A stretch of 64,000 bases of DNA from Otariodibacter oris (GCF_009684715.1 NZ_CP016604.1:1875262-1939261), one strand, 5' to 3'. Positions 20,838 to 32,770 are shown, numbered from the stretch's first letter. Program-made: numbers and translations. Notes: generated by a model not told the origin, from the sequence alone.

Positions 20838-21128
20838 ATGACTAAAAAAACTGAATTATTATTTACGAATCAATGGGATGTACGTATTAGTGATCCAGGC
20901 TTAGAAGGCTCAATGAGCAATTATTTTGAGACTGTCAGTTTAAAATTAGAAGCGCATATTGAAAATGATCAGGTTTCTTATGAGTTTATTCGTAAAGCAG
21001 AAAAAGAAGTGGAAACTCATCGTATTTTCAATAATGTTGATGATTTATTCAAATTCCTCGCAGAATATTTAGGTCCTGTTGCACTAGGCAATATTGGTGT
21101 AAAAATCGGAAAATTAGGATTAGCTTAA
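20838..21128 (+). CDS. Conserved hypothetical protein upstream of xerC
   Basis: 96 residues from ATG 20838, which has the ribosome binding site gaggag; an upstream in-frame ATG at 20808 has none and lies next to the terminator. Soluble alpha/beta protein: [20 protein letters not shown], then [20 protein letters not shown], and a C-terminus [19 protein letters not shown]. Four bp separate it from xerC. I do not recognise the family and no function is proposed. Confidence 0.72.
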   Translation: MTKKTELLFTNQWDVRISDPGLEGSMSNYFETVSLKLEAHIENDQVSYEFIRKAEKEVETHRIFNNVDDLFKFLAEYLGPVALGNIGVKIGKLGLA

Positions 21129-21132
21129 TGGT

Positions 21133-22047
21133 ATGAGTGAAGGTTCTCCTTTATATTTACAAACACAGCCTTACTGGGATTTTTTGCGTATTGAGCGACA
21201 AGTCAGCCCACATACATTGAGCAATTACCAACGGCAACTGAAAGCTATCTGTGAGATGTTAGATAAACAGCAAATTACAGATTGGCGAACTGTGGATGCA
21301 TCTGTGATACGTTGGATATTATCCCAAAGCCACAAAGAAGGATTAGGTGCAAAAAGTGTCGGTTTGCGTTTAGTTGCCTTGCGTCAATTTCTTGCTTTTT
21401 TAGTTGGTAAAGAAGTACTACCAACAAACCCTGCTGTTGGTATTAAAGCACCGAAAATAAATAAACATCTTCCAAAAAATATTGATGCCGAACAGATCAC
21501 ACAATTGCTAAATGTTGAGAGTAACCAACCGCTTGATCTTCGTGATTTAGCCATGATGGAGTTGATGTATAGCTCAGGTTTACGTCTAGCTGAATTACAA
21601 GGGCTAGATCTTGGCGATATGGATTTAAACGTCGGGGAAGTTCGGGTACTGGGTAAACGTAGCAAAGAACGGATTGTACCAATCGGCTCAAAAGCAATTG
21701 AAGCAATCAATAAATGGTTAGCTGTTCGTGGGGAATTTCAACCGAAAGATAATGCTGTATTCTTAAATCAACGAGGAGGGCGAATTTCCACTCGTTCAAT
21801 CCAATTAATTATGCAAAAATGGGGAAAAAGACAGGGCTTGACGGTTCATTTACATCCTCATAAACTTCGCCATTCTTTCGCTACACATATGCTTGAAGCT
21901 AGTTCAGATCTTCGATCTGTACAAGAATTACTCGGACATAGCAATTTGTCAACAACCCAGATCTATACTCACTTAGATTTTCAACATCTTGCTAAAGTTT
22001 ATGACTCAGCTCATCCAAGAGCGAGAAGAAAAAAAGAGAAACCATAA
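21133..22047 (+). CDS. xerC: Site-specific tyrosine recombinase XerC
   Basis: 304-residue tyrosine recombinase that with XerD resolves chromosome dimers at dif. N-terminal SAM-like core-binding domain (about 1-105), then the catalytic domain with R151 (SSGLRLAEL), K175, H243 and R246 ([14 protein letters not shown]), H269 (LGHSNLS) and nucleophile Y278 (TTQIYTH). These match E. coli XerC with a constant offset. Its stop overlaps the next start (TAATG). Confidence 0.97.
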   Translation: MSEGSPLYLQTQPYWDFLRIERQVSPHTLSNYQRQLKAICEMLDKQQITDWRTVDASVIRWILSQSHKEGLGAKSVGLRLVALRQFLAFLVGKEVLPTNPAVGIKAPKINKHLPKNIDAEQITQLLNVESNQPLDLRDLAMMELMYSSGLRLAELQGLDLGDMDLNVGEVRVLGKRSKERIVPIGSKAIEAINKWLAVRGEFQPKDNAVFLNQRGGRISTRSIQLIMQKWGKRQGLTVHLHPHKLRHSFATHMLEASSDLRSVQELLGHSNLSTTQIYTHLDFQHLAKVYDSAHPRARRKKEKP

Positions 22048-23945
22048 TGAAATTTAATTTAGAACGTATAAACTTTATTTCAATACCTCTTAGAATTATT
22101 CTTTTTGGATTAATTGCATTCACATTATCTCGATTGGGATTCTATTTTGTTCATTCAGACTATTTTTCGCCCCTAAATAGCTCGGAGGTCGTAAGTGGGC
22201 TATTAACAGGGATACAATTTGATAGTGCAACAGTGATGCTTTTCTGTTCACCCATGTTGGCATTACTGAGTTTACCCTTCAAAGTTATTCATGAAACTAA
22301 ACTCAAAATCTTACTAGTTTGGTTATCTGCTTTAGTTATCTTTGTTATGCTTGGTTACAATATGGCAGATTTAACCTACTTTGGTGAAGTACAGCGCCAT
22401 ATTGGTGCAGAAATTGCAAATCTTTCGTCAGATCAAGCTGCATTAATTGAAATAGCTCTATCATCTCGTCTTACCTATACATTAAGCGGTTTGGTCTTTT
22501 TAATTATTTTATTTATTGGATGGTACTATTTTGTTGTAAAACCATCTTCTCCAATAAATCCTCTTATTTCTAGTAAATTAATTAAGGGATTAAGTTGGTT
22601 AGGACTTGCCGTAGTTTATCTTATTTTATTTAGGGGGATTATTCTTTCTGGAAGACCAATTAATTTAAGTGATGCATTTAATGGTAGTAAACTTCAACAA
22701 GCAAATCTATCATTAAATCCCGTATACACTTCTTACAGAGAAATTCGAAATAAGTTGGAAGAAAAACCCCTGAATTACCTTTCTCAAGAGGAAGTGCAAA
22801 ACTTTATTAAAAACTCACCGCTTATCTTCCAATGGCAACACTCAGAAAACACACTAACTAAGAAAAATGTGGTGCTAATTTTACTAGAAAGCTGGAGTTA
22901 TAAATATATTGATGCCTTAAGTCATAACCAGTATGGCGTCACACCATTTATGGATAGTCTCGTTGCTCGCTCTCAAGTTTGGGATAATTATTATGCAGCA
23001 GGACAACGTAGTATTATTGGGATTCAAGCAATCCTATCCTCTGTTCCATCACTTCAAAGCCAACCCACACTTGGATTTGGTTTAGAAATGAAAGATATGA
23101 GCCGTATCGCACAAATAGCAAGTGATTACGATTACCGCACCGTCATGATGCAATCATCGGCTCGTCGTTCATTCCATATGGATAGTATCGCCAATGCACT
23201 GGGTTTTCAGGAATATTACGGTAAAGAAGATGTGCCAATTATTAAAGAATACCCTCAAGAACAACCTCGTTTTGGTTGGGATTATGATGCCTTACAAGCC
23301 TTTAACCAAAAATTGAGTGAAACGGAAAATAATAAACCATTTTTTGCCTTCATGTTTACAGGTACAACCCATGAACCTTTTCCAAAAATTGGGAAAGAAT
23401 TTGAGCTTTATCCACATGATGATAAAAGTGAAAATGGTTTCTTAAACACGTTAAAATACAGTGATTGGGCATTAGAGCAATTTATGCAGTCAGCATCCCT
23501 TCAACCATGGTACAACAATACGGTCTTTATCTTTAGTGCCGATCATGTGTTAAACGCAAAAACTGACGATACGTTAGATCAACGATTCCATATTCCTTTA
23601 GTGATTTTTACGCCTGATGGATCATTACCACCTGCTAGAAATACTAAACTGGCATCACAATATGATTTATTCCCAACAATTATGGATATTCTAGGTTTTA
23701 ATCAATCTATTTTTACCTTTGGTAAATCATTATTCTCAAATGAAGAGAGTGAATCAGTGATGTTAAATCAAGGTGATATGGTAGGAATGGTCACGCCAAA
23801 TAATTGGGTGGGATTTACTCAACAAAATATTGAAGAAGTCCACCATGAATTATCCGAAGAAGACCAACAACAACTCAATAAATTGAAATTAAAAATACAA
23901 TATGCCGATCAACTATTGAGACAAAACCGTTGGACAAAACCTTAG
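22047..23945 (+). CDS. LTA synthase-family membrane sulfatase-fold enzyme
   Basis: 632 residues: about five membrane segments in residues 1-205, then a periplasmic alkaline-phosphatase-fold domain. Metal-site features include VVLILLESWS (Glu 281), SADHVLNAK and the region YYAAGQRSIIGIQAI, where the catalytic Thr/Ser sits; here it would be S322, whereas LTA synthases use Thr. Gram-negative relatives include phosphoglycerol and phosphoethanolamine transferases that decorate envelope glycans, but the acceptor cannot be read from sequence. Translationally coupled to xerC. Confidence 0.86.
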   Translation: MKFNLERINFISIPLRIILFGLIAFTLSRLGFYFVHSDYFSPLNSSEVVSGLLTGIQFDSATVMLFCSPMLALLSLPFKVIHETKLKILLVWLSALVIFVMLGYNMADLTYFGEVQRHIGAEIANLSSDQAALIEIALSSRLTYTLSGLVFLIILFIGWYYFVVKPSSPINPLISSKLIKGLSWLGLAVVYLILFRGIILSGRPINLSDAFNGSKLQQANLSLNPVYTSYREIRNKLEEKPLNYLSQEEVQNFIKNSPLIFQWQHSENTLTKKNVVLILLESWSYKYIDALSHNQYGVTPFMDSLVARSQVWDNYYAAGQRSIIGIQAILSSVPSLQSQPTLGFGLEMKDMSRIAQIASDYDYRTVMMQSSARRSFHMDSIANALGFQEYYGKEDVPIIKEYPQEQPRFGWDYDALQAFNQKLSETENNKPFFAFMFTGTTHEPFPKIGKEFELYPHDDKSENGFLNTLKYSDWALEQFMQSASLQPWYNNTVFIFSADHVLNAKTDDTLDQRFHIPLVIFTPDGSLPPARNTKLASQYDLFPTIMDILGFNQSIFTFGKSLFSNEESESVMLNQGDMVGMVTPNNWVGFTQQNIEEVHHELSEEDQQQLNKLKLKIQYADQLLRQNRWTKP

Positions 23946-23976
23946 AAAATGAAATAAGAATATCATTGTAAAAAAT

Positions 23977-24006
23977 TAAGCCTTATCAATTAAATGATAA
24001 GGCTTA
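23977..24006. terminator. Bidirectional terminator
   Basis: 12-bp perfect stem taagccttatca (23977-23988) with tgataaggctta (23995-24006), 6-nt loop, A/T runs on both sides, between convergent genes. Confidence 0.85.
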
Positions 24007-24037
24007 TTTATAATTGATTAAAAAATTGAAATCCCCG

Positions 24038-25006
24038 TTACAGCCACCCTTTACGCTTAAAATAAATGTAAGGTGTAGCCGCCGCACAAATCATCAAGCC
24101 AATAGCCATTGGGTATCCGTAATGTAATTTTAATTCAGGCATAAACTCAAAATTCATTCCATAAGTAGAGGCAACTAATGTTGCTGGTAAGAACATTACT
24201 GAGACTACCGAGAAGAATTTCATAATTCTATTCTGTTCAATATTGATAAAACCCATCGCTGCTTGCATTAAGAAATTCACTTTTTGGAAAAGTGATTCAT
24301 TGTGAGGTTGTAGAGATTCAATATCTCGTAGAATATCTCTTGCCTGTTCTAACTGATTGTTGGGTAAACGCGTTTTGCGCAATAGAAAACTTAACGCTCG
24401 TTGTGTATCCATCAAACATAATCTTACTTTAGAACTTGCATCTTCCAATTCAGTTAAATCAGATAATGCATCATCAAAGGTATCATTGTTATGTTGTTCT
24501 TTATTTTCTTGAGCACTTAACACAACTCGACTTAACTTTTCTAAATCTGCGTAAATATTTTCAATAACATCTGCCAACTGCTCGATCTTGGTTTCCAGTA
24601 AATCAAGTAATAATTCGTAAGCATTACCATCCATCATTTTTTCACGACGAGAACGCATTCGATATAAACGGAATGCAGGTAAATCTCGCTCACGAATCGT
24701 AAATAATCGCCCATCACGAATAGTAAAACCGACAGTCGCAATATCGGCATAATCTTCATCATCTAAGCAATAAAAGAATGAGTGCAAATGAAGTCCATCT
24801 TCATCTTCAAAAAAACGAGCAGATGCTTCTAAGTCTTCTAGCTCATGCTCTTCCGCAAGAGTTTGTTTTAAAAGGTGTTCAACAACTTTACGCTCATCAT
24901 CGGATGGGTCGATAAGATCGATCCACATTGCGTCATTTAATTGGTCTGAAACGGTTTCATCTACACTGATTAAGCGCTCGTTATTTAACGAAAAAGCTCG
25001 GATCAT
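24038..25006 (-). CDS. corA: Magnesium/cobalt transporter CorA
   Basis: 322-residue pentameric Mg2+ channel of the inner membrane. Long cytoplasmic N-terminal domain, then two membrane helices at the C-terminus with the signature [10 protein letters not shown] between them (GMN at residues 283-285), ending KRKGWL. Preceded by AGGAG at 5-6 nt. Its 178-nt leader has a promoter and a terminator/antiterminator-like pair (see 25073-25219). Confidence 0.97.
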   Translation of the reverse strand: MIRAFSLNNERLISVDETVSDQLNDAMWIDLIDPSDDERKVVEHLLKQTLAEEHELEDLEASARFFEDEDGLHLHSFFYCLDDEDYADIATVGFTIRDGRLFTIRERDLPAFRLYRMRSRREKMMDGNAYELLLDLLETKIEQLADVIENIYADLEKLSRVVLSAQENKEQHNNDTFDDALSDLTELEDASSKVRLCLMDTQRALSFLLRKTRLPNNQLEQARDILRDIESLQPHNESLFQKVNFLMQAAMGFINIEQNRIMKFFSVVSVMFLPATLVASTYGMNFEFMPELKLHYGYPMAIGLMICAAATPYIYFKRKGWL

Positions 25007-25072
25007 TTCATACTCCTAAACATGGTATGAGGCGATGAACAAAAATGAACAAAAATTAAGATACTGACTGGC

Positions 25073-25114
25073 AAAAACCGACACTCGTCGGCAATTAAAA
25101 GAAATTTGGACGAG
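25073..25114 (-). promoter_or_regulatory. Possible transcription attenuator in the corA leader
   Basis: On the minus strand CCGAC-GAGT-GTCGG (25091-25078) forms a GC-rich hairpin followed by T5 (25077-25073), about 70 nt before the corA start. Just upstream, CTCGTC (25114-25109) is the exact complement of GACGAG (25089-25084), which covers the 5' arm and loop of that hairpin, so the two structures exclude each other. A TTG-started frame of 56 codons spans the element and its stop overlaps the corA start (ATGA), but it lacks a ribosome binding site. Confidence 0.5.
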
Positions 25115-25190
25115 AGGGGATTAAAAAACGGGTAAGTATCGACTGTGACTGTCCAAAATGCTGGTATCCTCAAAGTGAAAAAACGGGCGA

Positions 25191-25219
25191 ATAGTACCTA
25201 TTTAGAAGTAAATCGTCAA
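25191..25219 (-). promoter_or_regulatory. Sigma-70 promoter of corA
   Basis: Minus strand TTGACG (25219-25214), 17-bp spacer, TACTAT (25196-25191). It predicts a start near 25184 and a leader of about 178 nt. Confidence 0.7.
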
Positions 25220-25230
25220 GAAATTTGCAT

Positions 25231-25254
25231 AAATAAGAGGGATCATAATCCCTC
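25231..25254 (-). terminator. hemB terminator
   Basis: 7-bp stem gagggat (25237-25243) with atccctc (25248-25254), CATA loop; the minus strand continues TTATTT. Confidence 0.8.
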
Positions 25255-25277
25255 ATTTCAATTTGTTTACCTATGAG

Positions 25278-26309
<1,032 letters not shown>

Positions 26310-26322
26310 CTATTATGAATTA

Positions 26323-26349
26323 AAAAAATTGACCCGCTTAGTGCGGGTC
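26323..26349 (-). terminator. tatABC terminator
   Basis: 7-bp stem gacccgc (26331-26337) with gcgggtc (26343-26349), 5-nt loop; the minus strand continues AATTTTTTT. Confidence 0.85.
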
Positions 26350-26356
26350 TGTTCAA

Positions 26357-27112
26357 TTATTTAATACTTGGCGAATCTTCTTGCTCTTCATTATCGGAAG
26401 AAACATAGAACCGAGAAACTAATATACCCACTTCAAAGAGCAACCACATTGGGATTGCTAATAACGTTTGAGAGAATATATCAGGAGGCGTCAATAACAT
26501 CCCAACGACAAATACCGCCACGACAATATATGGACGTTTTGCTTTCAAATCCTCTGGCGTTGTAATACCAGTCCAACATAATAAGATAATTGCAACAGGC
26601 ACTTCAAAACACACACCAAAAGCGAGAAAGATCGTCAATACAAAATCTAAATAGCTACTAATATCTGTTGCAATAGTCACGCCTTGCGGAGCTGTACTCG
26701 TTAAGAAACCAAAGACTAAAGGGAAAACAACATAATAAGCAAACCCTACACCAAGATAAAACAAGAAAGTACTGGAAAACATTAATGGATACACTAAACG
26801 TTTTTCTTGTTTATACAACGCTGGCGCAACAAACGCCCAAATTTGATACAGAATATAAGGAACTGAAAGGAAAACAGCAACAATTGCAGTCAGTTTTATT
26901 GGCGTAAAGAAAGGCGTTGCCACATTGGTTGCAATCATTGTAGCGCCAGCTGGTAAACGTTCTGTTAGCGGGGTTGCTAATAACGTATAGATATCATTAG
27001 CCCAATAAACTAAGACAGCAAAGACAACCAGTACACAAATAATAGCTCTGAGTAAACGATCACGTAATTCAATTAAATGAGAAATAAGCGGTTGAGACTC
27101 TTCAACTGACAT
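26357..27112 (-). CDS. tatC: Sec-independent translocase subunit TatC
   Basis: 251-residue six-helix inner-membrane protein that, with TatB, binds twin-arginine signal peptides of folded substrates. N-terminus [19 protein letters not shown] and the loop [17 protein letters not shown] are the family signatures. It overlaps the end of tatB by 11 nt and closes the tatABC unit before a terminator. Confidence 0.97.
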   Translation of the reverse strand: MSVEESQPLISHLIELRDRLLRAIICVLVVFAVLVYWANDIYTLLATPLTERLPAGATMIATNVATPFFTPIKLTAIVAVFLSVPYILYQIWAFVAPALYKQEKRLVYPLMFSSTFLFYLGVGFAYYVVFPLVFGFLTSTAPQGVTIATDISSYLDFVLTIFLAFGVCFEVPVAIILLCWTGITTPEDLKAKRPYIVVAVFVVGMLLTPPDIFSQTLLAIPMWLLFEVGILVSRFYVSSDNEEQEDSPSIK

Positions 27113-27704
27113 CTGATTTATCCTGTTTTGTTTGAGTATCTACTACAGCAAGATCATCATCTAGTGGATAATACATGGATAACATATCTTCATCCGCTTC
27201 TGCAAGCTCTGCGGTTTCTCCAGAAGGAGAAACATTACTTTCCTGAGCTGACTCAAGCGGTGAGTTTAATTGCTTATTTTGCAAATTACTCAATGATGAT
27301 TGTTCATCAACTTGCTTCTGCCCTAATTCCTTATGTTCCGTAGGCTTAGGCGGAATTTCATTAATCTGCTCTTGCGTTTCTTTCGCTAAAGATTGAGCTT
27401 GTTTTTTAGCTGAATCAATACCTTCTTTCATCTTTTCTGCTGATTGTTTTAATTCTTCAACAGTTTCAGTCAGTTCAGGTGAAAGTTGAGTAAGATTAAG
27501 TGCTTCGGCTTTTTTTATGCTTTCTTGTAGCTCTTGTAATTTCAATTCCTGAGCTAATTCATTTTGCACATTACTTGCTAATCCTCGAATGGTAGCAACC
27601 CATCCCATTACTGTTCTAATCGCAATCGGTAACCGTTTAGGCCCTAATACGACTAATCCAATAATCAGAATTAGCAATAATTCAGAAAAACCAATATCAA
27701 ACAC
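27102..27704 (-). CDS. tatB: Sec-independent translocase subunit TatB
   Basis: 200 residues: N-terminal membrane helix with the family start [20 protein letters not shown] followed by [12 protein letters not shown], an amphipathic helix, and a long acidic, poorly conserved tail. Forms the substrate receptor with TatC. Three bp after tatA. Confidence 0.96.
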   Translation of the reverse strand: MFDIGFSELLLILIIGLVVLGPKRLPIAIRTVMGWVATIRGLASNVQNELAQELKLQELQESIKKAEALNLTQLSPELTETVEELKQSAEKMKEGIDSAKKQAQSLAKETQEQINEIPPKPTEHKELGQKQVDEQSSLSNLQNKQLNSPLESAQESNVSPSGETAELAEADEDMLSMYYPLDDDLAVVDTQTKQDKSDVS

Positions 27705-27707
27705 GGA

Positions 27708-27935
27708 TTATGCCTGCTCTTTCTCTTTCGCCTTTTGCTCTGTAGATTCAGCCTGCTTTTTCTCTACCTTTTCAAATTCTGCATCTTTAGACTTATCATC
27801 ATCACTCATTGCTTTTTTGAAACCTTTAACTGATTCGCCTAAGTCTGAACCCAAATTACGCAATTTCTTTGTACCAAAAAGAAGAAGGATAATCACTGCA
27901 ACAATCAGAAGTTGCCAAACACTAATACCGCCCAT
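27708..27935 (-). CDS. tatA: Sec-independent translocase subunit TatA
   Basis: 75-residue pore-forming subunit: short N-terminus [20 protein letters not shown] membrane helix, the [10 protein letters not shown] hinge, and an amphipathic helix with a charged tail. Follows ubiB by about 80 bp with no clear terminator, so it may be read from the ubiB transcript too. Confidence 0.96.
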   Translation of the reverse strand: MGGISVWQLLIVAVIILLLFGTKKLRNLGSDLGESVKGFKKAMSDDDKSKDAEFEKVEKKQAESTEQKAKEKEQA

Positions 27936-28015
27936 AAATAAGACCTCTTTTTAAAGTTAATAAAATAAAACCCATCGATTATACGAGTTTTTAACAATTA
28001 AAACACGAAAATTTA

Positions 28016-29665
28016 TTAATCATCAATTGCTTTTTGACCACTTTCTCGAACAAACAATGCAAAAAAACCGACCAATAATATTACGCTCAACCAAATAGGT
28101 AATGTATCAAACCGCCACAATATTCCGCAAATCACGCATCCAATAACAATTAAGCGAGTTGCACTTCGTCCGCTGTTATTTTGTTTTTTGATACTTTTAT
28201 TAATTTCTGCTAATCTCACATTAATCTGTTTTTGTTGCTTTAAAGCTTGGAATAATGACTCTGGAAACTCAGCAAAATGCTCTCTAAATTGCGGTAAATG
28301 TTGGTTAATTTGACGCAACATTGATTTAACACCTACTTGCTCATCTAACCAATCTTGTAAAAAAGGTTTAGCCGTTTTCCACAAATCCAATTCAGGATAA
28401 ATTTGTCTACCTAATCCCTCAATATAAAGCAAAGTTTTTTGCAACAACACTAACTGAGGTTGCACTTCCATATTGAATTGGCGAGCGACATTAAATAAAT
28501 TATAAAGCACATGACCAAAAGAGATCTCAGACAACGGCTTGGCAAAAATAGGTTCACAAACTTCTCTAAATGCCTGTTCAAAACCATCAATATCCGTATC
28601 TTCTGGCGTCCATCCCGACTCAACGTGCATAATCGCCACTCGACGATAATCACGATTAAAGAAAGCAACGAAATTTTCTGCTAAGTAACGTTTATCATGA
28701 TAATTAAGTTGCCCAACAATGCCACAATCAATCCCAATATATTGTGGATTTTCTGGGTGATCATAATTTACAAAAATATTGCCTGGATGCATATCGGCAT
28801 GAAAAAAACTGTCACGGAATACTTGGGTGAAGAAAACTTGTACACCACGTTCCGCCAATACTTTCATATCAGTCCCATTGGCTTTAAGTTCTTCAATATT
28901 AGAGACTGGAATCCCGTAAATACGTTCCATCACAATCACATTTTTACGGCATAAATTTTGATACATTTCAGGGATATATAACATTTCACTGTTTTCAAAA
29001 TTATTACGTAAACGAATCGCATTTGCCATTTCTTTACGTAAATCCAATTCATCCAGTAATGTTTTTTCATATTCTCGAACCACTTCAACGGGACGTAATC
29101 TTTTTCCATCTGGAGATAAACGAGGGATCCAATGCGCAAGACGATACATTAATTCAAGATCAGATTTGATGACGTTTTCAATCTCAGGACGAATAACCTT
29201 TAATACCACGTCTTTACCTGCAAGCGGTTGGTTCTGGTTAAATTTTGCCGTATGTACCTGTGCAATAGATGCTGAGGCAAGTGCCGTTTCATCAAAATCA
29301 TCGAACCAAGTTTCAAGCTTATCACCTAATGCCTCTTCAATAATTTGACGGGCTAATTTACCATCAAAAGCCTCAACCGAATCTTGTAATAAGGCTAATT
29401 CATCGGATAGTTCTGGGGAAAAAAGATCACGACGGGTGGAGAGCATTTGTCCTAGTTTTATCCAAACAGGACCTAACTCTTGCAAAGCTAAACGTAAACG
29501 TAAACCGAGTGGTTTATTCGGAAACTCATTTTTAATCCAAAAGAAAGCCTTTCGACCTAAACGTGCGTTTCGAGTTAATGGAATATCGGGAATAACTTCA
29601 TCTATTCCATAACGAAGGAAAGTGTGAATAATACGATATAGTCGGCGAAAATTTTTAATATTCAT
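28016..29665 (-). CDS. ubiB: Ubiquinone biosynthesis kinase-like protein UbiB
   Basis: 549 residues from ATG 29665, which has TAGGAG upstream and the E. coli-like N-terminus [20 protein letters not shown]; the frame also opens at ATG 29698. UbiB is an atypical protein kinase-like ATPase needed for coenzyme Q synthesis. Visible marks: KxGQ motif in [15 protein letters not shown]-rich loop [22 protein letters not shown] and a DCG in place of DFG. Two C-terminal membrane helices anchor it. The ubiB-tatABC order is as in E. coli. Confidence 0.96.
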   Translation of the reverse strand: MNIKNFRRLYRIIHTFLRYGIDEVIPDIPLTRNARLGRKAFFWIKNEFPNKPLGLRLRLALQELGPVWIKLGQMLSTRRDLFSPELSDELALLQDSVEAFDGKLARQIIEEALGDKLETWFDDFDETALASASIAQVHTAKFNQNQPLAGKDVVLKVIRPEIENVIKSDLELMYRLAHWIPRLSPDGKRLRPVEVVREYEKTLLDELDLRKEMANAIRLRNNFENSEMLYIPEMYQNLCRKNVIVMERIYGIPVSNIEELKANGTDMKVLAERGVQVFFTQVFRDSFFHADMHPGNIFVNYDHPENPQYIGIDCGIVGQLNYHDKRYLAENFVAFFNRDYRRVAIMHVESGWTPEDTDIDGFEQAFREVCEPIFAKPLSEISFGHVLYNLFNVARQFNMEVQPQLVLLQKTLLYIEGLGRQIYPELDLWKTAKPFLQDWLDEQVGVKSMLRQINQHLPQFREHFAEFPESLFQALKQQKQINVRLAEINKSIKKQNNSGRSATRLIVIGCVICGILWRFDTLPIWLSVILLVGFFALFVRESGQKAIDD

Positions 29666-29729
29666 TCCACTCCTAAAATTAGTGTATGCATGACTCAATA
29701 TAACGGATTATTTCATTATATATCAGCTA

Positions 29730-30557
29730 TCAATAGCCTGTCGCACTAAAATTAGGTAAAAAACAAGCATCCTCTAATCTTTTCACCACAGTTTTGATTA
29801 CTCCATTAGGCATCAAGTTTAATTCACGCCAACCAGGAGATTTTATGTCTAAAGTAAACTTATCGCAGTTAGGCTTAAATTGAATACAAGTTGAAGGGGT
29901 AGCTAAAACACGATAATCCATCCATTTTTTATCCACTTCTTGATGGATATGCCCATGTAAAATAGCCTTCACATTTGGAAAATCAGATAAAACATCTGCG
30001 AGTTGCTCTGGATTGGACAAACTATGCTGATCAAGCCAAGCAGAATTTGTTGGCAAAATATTGTGATGTAATACAACTAAGGTATAACGCTCAGCATTGT
30101 TTTTTAATGTTTCCGCTAACCAAGCTAATTGAGATTTACTCAACTTACCACCGGGTTTACCAAAAACATGGCTATCCAATAAAACAACTTGCCAATTATT
30201 CGATAAAAGAATATGTCTATGCGGTTGAATCTGAGCATAAATCCCCAATGCATTACTCATTTGAGGTTGTAAATCATGGTTACCTTCAATCCAGAATAAT
30301 GGCTTCTTTAATTGTTTAACCATTTGACCAAATCGATGATAAGCTTCTCTATTGTGATCTTGAACTAAATCGCCAGTTGCCAAAATTATTTCATAATCAA
30401 ATGCTTCTTTTTGAATAGCATCCAATACCGCTTGGAAACTTTTTACGGTAGGTACCCCAAGCAATTGTCCATCAGGTGTTGCAAACAAATGAGGGTCTGT
30501 AATTTGTAATATACGTACAATTGGTGAAGCACTTGGCAATTCGTAAGCACCTTTCAT
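29730..30557 (-). CDS. cpdA: 3',5'-cyclic-AMP phosphodiesterase CpdA
   Basis: 275-residue class III phosphodiesterase that lowers cAMP, which in Pasteurellaceae influences CRP-dependent competence and sugar use. Calcineurin-like metal motifs in order: QITDPHLF, LATGDLVQD, WIEGNHDLQ, VLHHNILP and ILHGHIHQE. Length matches E. coli CpdA (275). It lies just after the mutL terminator; a 7-bp inverted repeat sits at 30588-30606 in its upstream region. Confidence 0.95.
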   Translation of the reverse strand: MKGAYELPSASPIVRILQITDPHLFATPDGQLLGVPTVKSFQAVLDAIQKEAFDYEIILATGDLVQDHNREAYHRFGQMVKQLKKPLFWIEGNHDLQPQMSNALGIYAQIQPHRHILLSNNWQVVLLDSHVFGKPGGKLSKSQLAWLAETLKNNAERYTLVVLHHNILPTNSAWLDQHSLSNPEQLADVLSDFPNVKAILHGHIHQEVDKKWMDYRVLATPSTCIQFKPNCDKFTLDIKSPGWRELNLMPNGVIKTVVKRLEDACFLPNFSATGY

Positions 30558-30634
30558 ATCAAGTGTTACTCTATGTAAAAATGTAAAAGTAGAGCAATAC
30601 TCTACTGATTTCTATCAACTTGTCAGTAGGCAAT

Positions 30635-30668
30635 CTTTAAAAATGCGAAATGTACCGCATTTTTAAAG
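30635..30668 (-). terminator. mutL terminator
   Basis: 13-bp perfect stem ctttaaaaatgcg (30635-30647) with cgcatttttaaag (30656-30668), 8-nt loop. Confidence 0.8.
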
Positions 30669-30684
30669 ATAATTTTGCTAAACT

Positions 30685-32565
30685 TTAATCTAATTGATTT
30701 ATATACTGAGATAAATCAATTTTCATTCTCGATTTGTCCAATTCAATTTTCCCTTCAGCATGTTGTTCAATATAAGATAAAATTCCAACGACCTCCGTTA
30801 AGCTCCAAGCGGTCGGTAACACCAATTGTTTTGCAAAAAACTCCACTAAACTCACCGCTTGTTGATCTAATGCACTCAATATCAAGTGTTGCAAATTTTG
30901 TTCACGTAAACACACCGGTACTTGTTGGATGGTCAAACGTAGTTTACCTTGCCACAGTTTTTCTTGAATCTCGAAACCTATTTGCACAAAGGATTCTTTG
31001 AGTTCATCCCATTGTGATTTTTGTTCCATATCTAAAGTTAAATTCAATGGAATCAATAGACCGCGTTTTTCAGCTTGTCTTAACTGTAATTGAATGTGTA
31101 AACGAGCCAATTTTTCTAAACTGATTAAATAAAAATCATCAGTCTGTTTCATTAATAATGCACGATTTTCTACTATAGCTAAGGCTTGCAGATATTGTGG
31201 AGAAATGGGAATATCATTAAATTTAGGTGAAGTTACGACTCTATCCTGACTCAATTCTGCTTTACTCTCAGCGAGATCTACTGGCTTCGATAATAATTCT
31301 CCATACAGCTTTTGCTCTTTAGCATTAATACTAGGACGGTTAGACCCTGAATACCGATCCTTTGTATAATTCGATTTAGCATAATCAGAAAATCTAACAG
31401 AATGATTATCTACATTAGTGCCATCATAAGATGGTGCAAAAATATTTTTGCCTGATGCTGCATAATTTGTATCACGTACATAATTGGGAGTAGATTCAGC
31501 CACCCTACCACTCAAAGATTCAGGTAGATTATTTTCAAGAGCATTTAATACACCTTGATAAATAAAGTCATGAACTAACCGCCCTTGATGAAAACGCACT
31601 TCATGTTTAGCGGGATGCACATTCACATCCACTTGGCTCGGTTCAATATCCAAAAATAACACAAAGGCAGGGTAATGATCTTTTGTGAGGTATTCACCAT
31701 AAGCCTGACGAATCGCATGATTAATGGTTTTATCTCGCATCATTCGACCATTCACATAGCTGTAATTTAGATCATTTTGAGTGCGGAGTAATGTGGGCGA
31801 GCCGACCCAGCCGTAAAGGTGTAAATCATCGTGTTGCCAATCCAAATGAACAGAATGTTGAATAAACTCATCACCACAAATTGCCGCAACTCGCTTTTGT
31901 TGTTGCTCAATATTCTGGTTATCTACCGCCTTATAATGACGTACTTTTTTATCATTGTGAGTTAGCGTAAAAGTCACATTAGGCTTAGCTAAAGCAATTC
32001 GTCGCACAATTTCATCAATATGCATAAATTCTGTTTTATCTGTACGCAAAAATTTACGACGAGCGGGTGTATTAAAAAATAGATTAGCGACTTCAATTGT
32101 CGTGCCTACTGGATGAGAAGCTGGGTTAATTTCAACTTCCATATCTCTACCTTGAGCATAGGCTTGCCATGCTTCCGATTGATATTCAGGTCTGGACGTT
32201 AAAGTTAAACGAGAAACCGAACTAATACTGGCTAAAGCTTCGCCTCTAAAACCTAAACTGAGAATGGATTCGAGATCCTCTAAGCTAGCAATTTTACTCG
32301 TTGCATGGCGAGCAAGTGCCAAGGAGAGATCTTGTTTGCCAATACCACACCCATTATCTCTTATCCGAATGAGCTGAGAACCACCTTTTTCAATATCAAT
32401 TTGAATCTGCGTTGCTCCCGCATCTAGGCTATTTTCTACCAGCTCTTTCACAACAGAAGATGGACGCTCAACGACCTCACCGGCTGCTATTTGGTTAGTC
32501 AGTTGGGGTGGAAGAATATGAATAAGCGATTTTACTTTTGCTGATATTGCGTTAGAAGTCGTCAT
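30685..32565 (-). CDS. mutL: DNA mismatch repair protein MutL
   Basis: 626-residue matchmaker between MutS and MutH. GHKL ATPase motifs: [33 protein letters not shown]; then the transducer domain ([26 protein letters not shown]), a variable linker, and a C-terminal dimer domain. The endonuclease motif DQHA(x)2E(x)4E is absent, as expected where MutH nicks. An uptake core lies inside the 3' part of the gene. Confidence 0.97.
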   Translation of the reverse strand: MTTSNAISAKVKSLIHILPPQLTNQIAAGEVVERPSSVVKELVENSLDAGATQIQIDIEKGGSQLIRIRDNGCGIGKQDLSLALARHATSKIASLEDLESILSLGFRGEALASISSVSRLTLTSRPEYQSEAWQAYAQGRDMEVEINPASHPVGTTIEVANLFFNTPARRKFLRTDKTEFMHIDEIVRRIALAKPNVTFTLTHNDKKVRHYKAVDNQNIEQQQKRVAAICGDEFIQHSVHLDWQHDDLHLYGWVGSPTLLRTQNDLNYSYVNGRMMRDKTINHAIRQAYGEYLTKDHYPAFVLFLDIEPSQVDVNVHPAKHEVRFHQGRLVHDFIYQGVLNALENNLPESLSGRVAESTPNYVRDTNYAASGKNIFAPSYDGTNVDNHSVRFSDYAKSNYTKDRYSGSNRPSINAKEQKLYGELLSKPVDLAESKAELSQDRVVTSPKFNDIPISPQYLQALAIVENRALLMKQTDDFYLISLEKLARLHIQLQLRQAEKRGLLIPLNLTLDMEQKSQWDELKESFVQIGFEIQEKLWQGKLRLTIQQVPVCLREQNLQHLILSALDQQAVSLVEFFAKQLVLPTAWSLTEVVGILSYIEQHAEGKIELDKSRMKIDLSQYINQLD

Positions 32566-32725
32566 TGCTGTATCTACTCTATCAAAAAATTGCTAAAATA
32601 TTAGCACAAATCAACAATAGCATTTGAACAAAAAATTTATAAATCAAAGTAAAAATTTTCTTTTTATCAAACAAAGTATTAGATAAAGTCAAAATATATA
32701 ATTCATATCTTAATATTGGAAAATT

Positions 32726-32737
32726 ACAATATATTGT
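32726..32737 (+). promoter_or_regulatory. NrdR box 1 upstream of nrdAB
   Basis: Perfect palindrome ACAATATATTGT, agreeing with the core of the NrdR consensus acaCwAtATaTwGtgt. Placed 84 bp before the nrdA ATG. Confidence 0.65.
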
Positions 32738-32756
32738 TTAATATAATACGATGAGG

Positions 32757-32770
32757 CACTATATCTTGTA
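32757..32770 (+). promoter_or_regulatory. NrdR box 2 upstream of nrdAB
   Basis: cactatatcttgta, a weaker match, with its core C exactly 32 bp from that of box 1, i.e. about three helical turns, the usual NrdR pair spacing. Confidence 0.6.
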
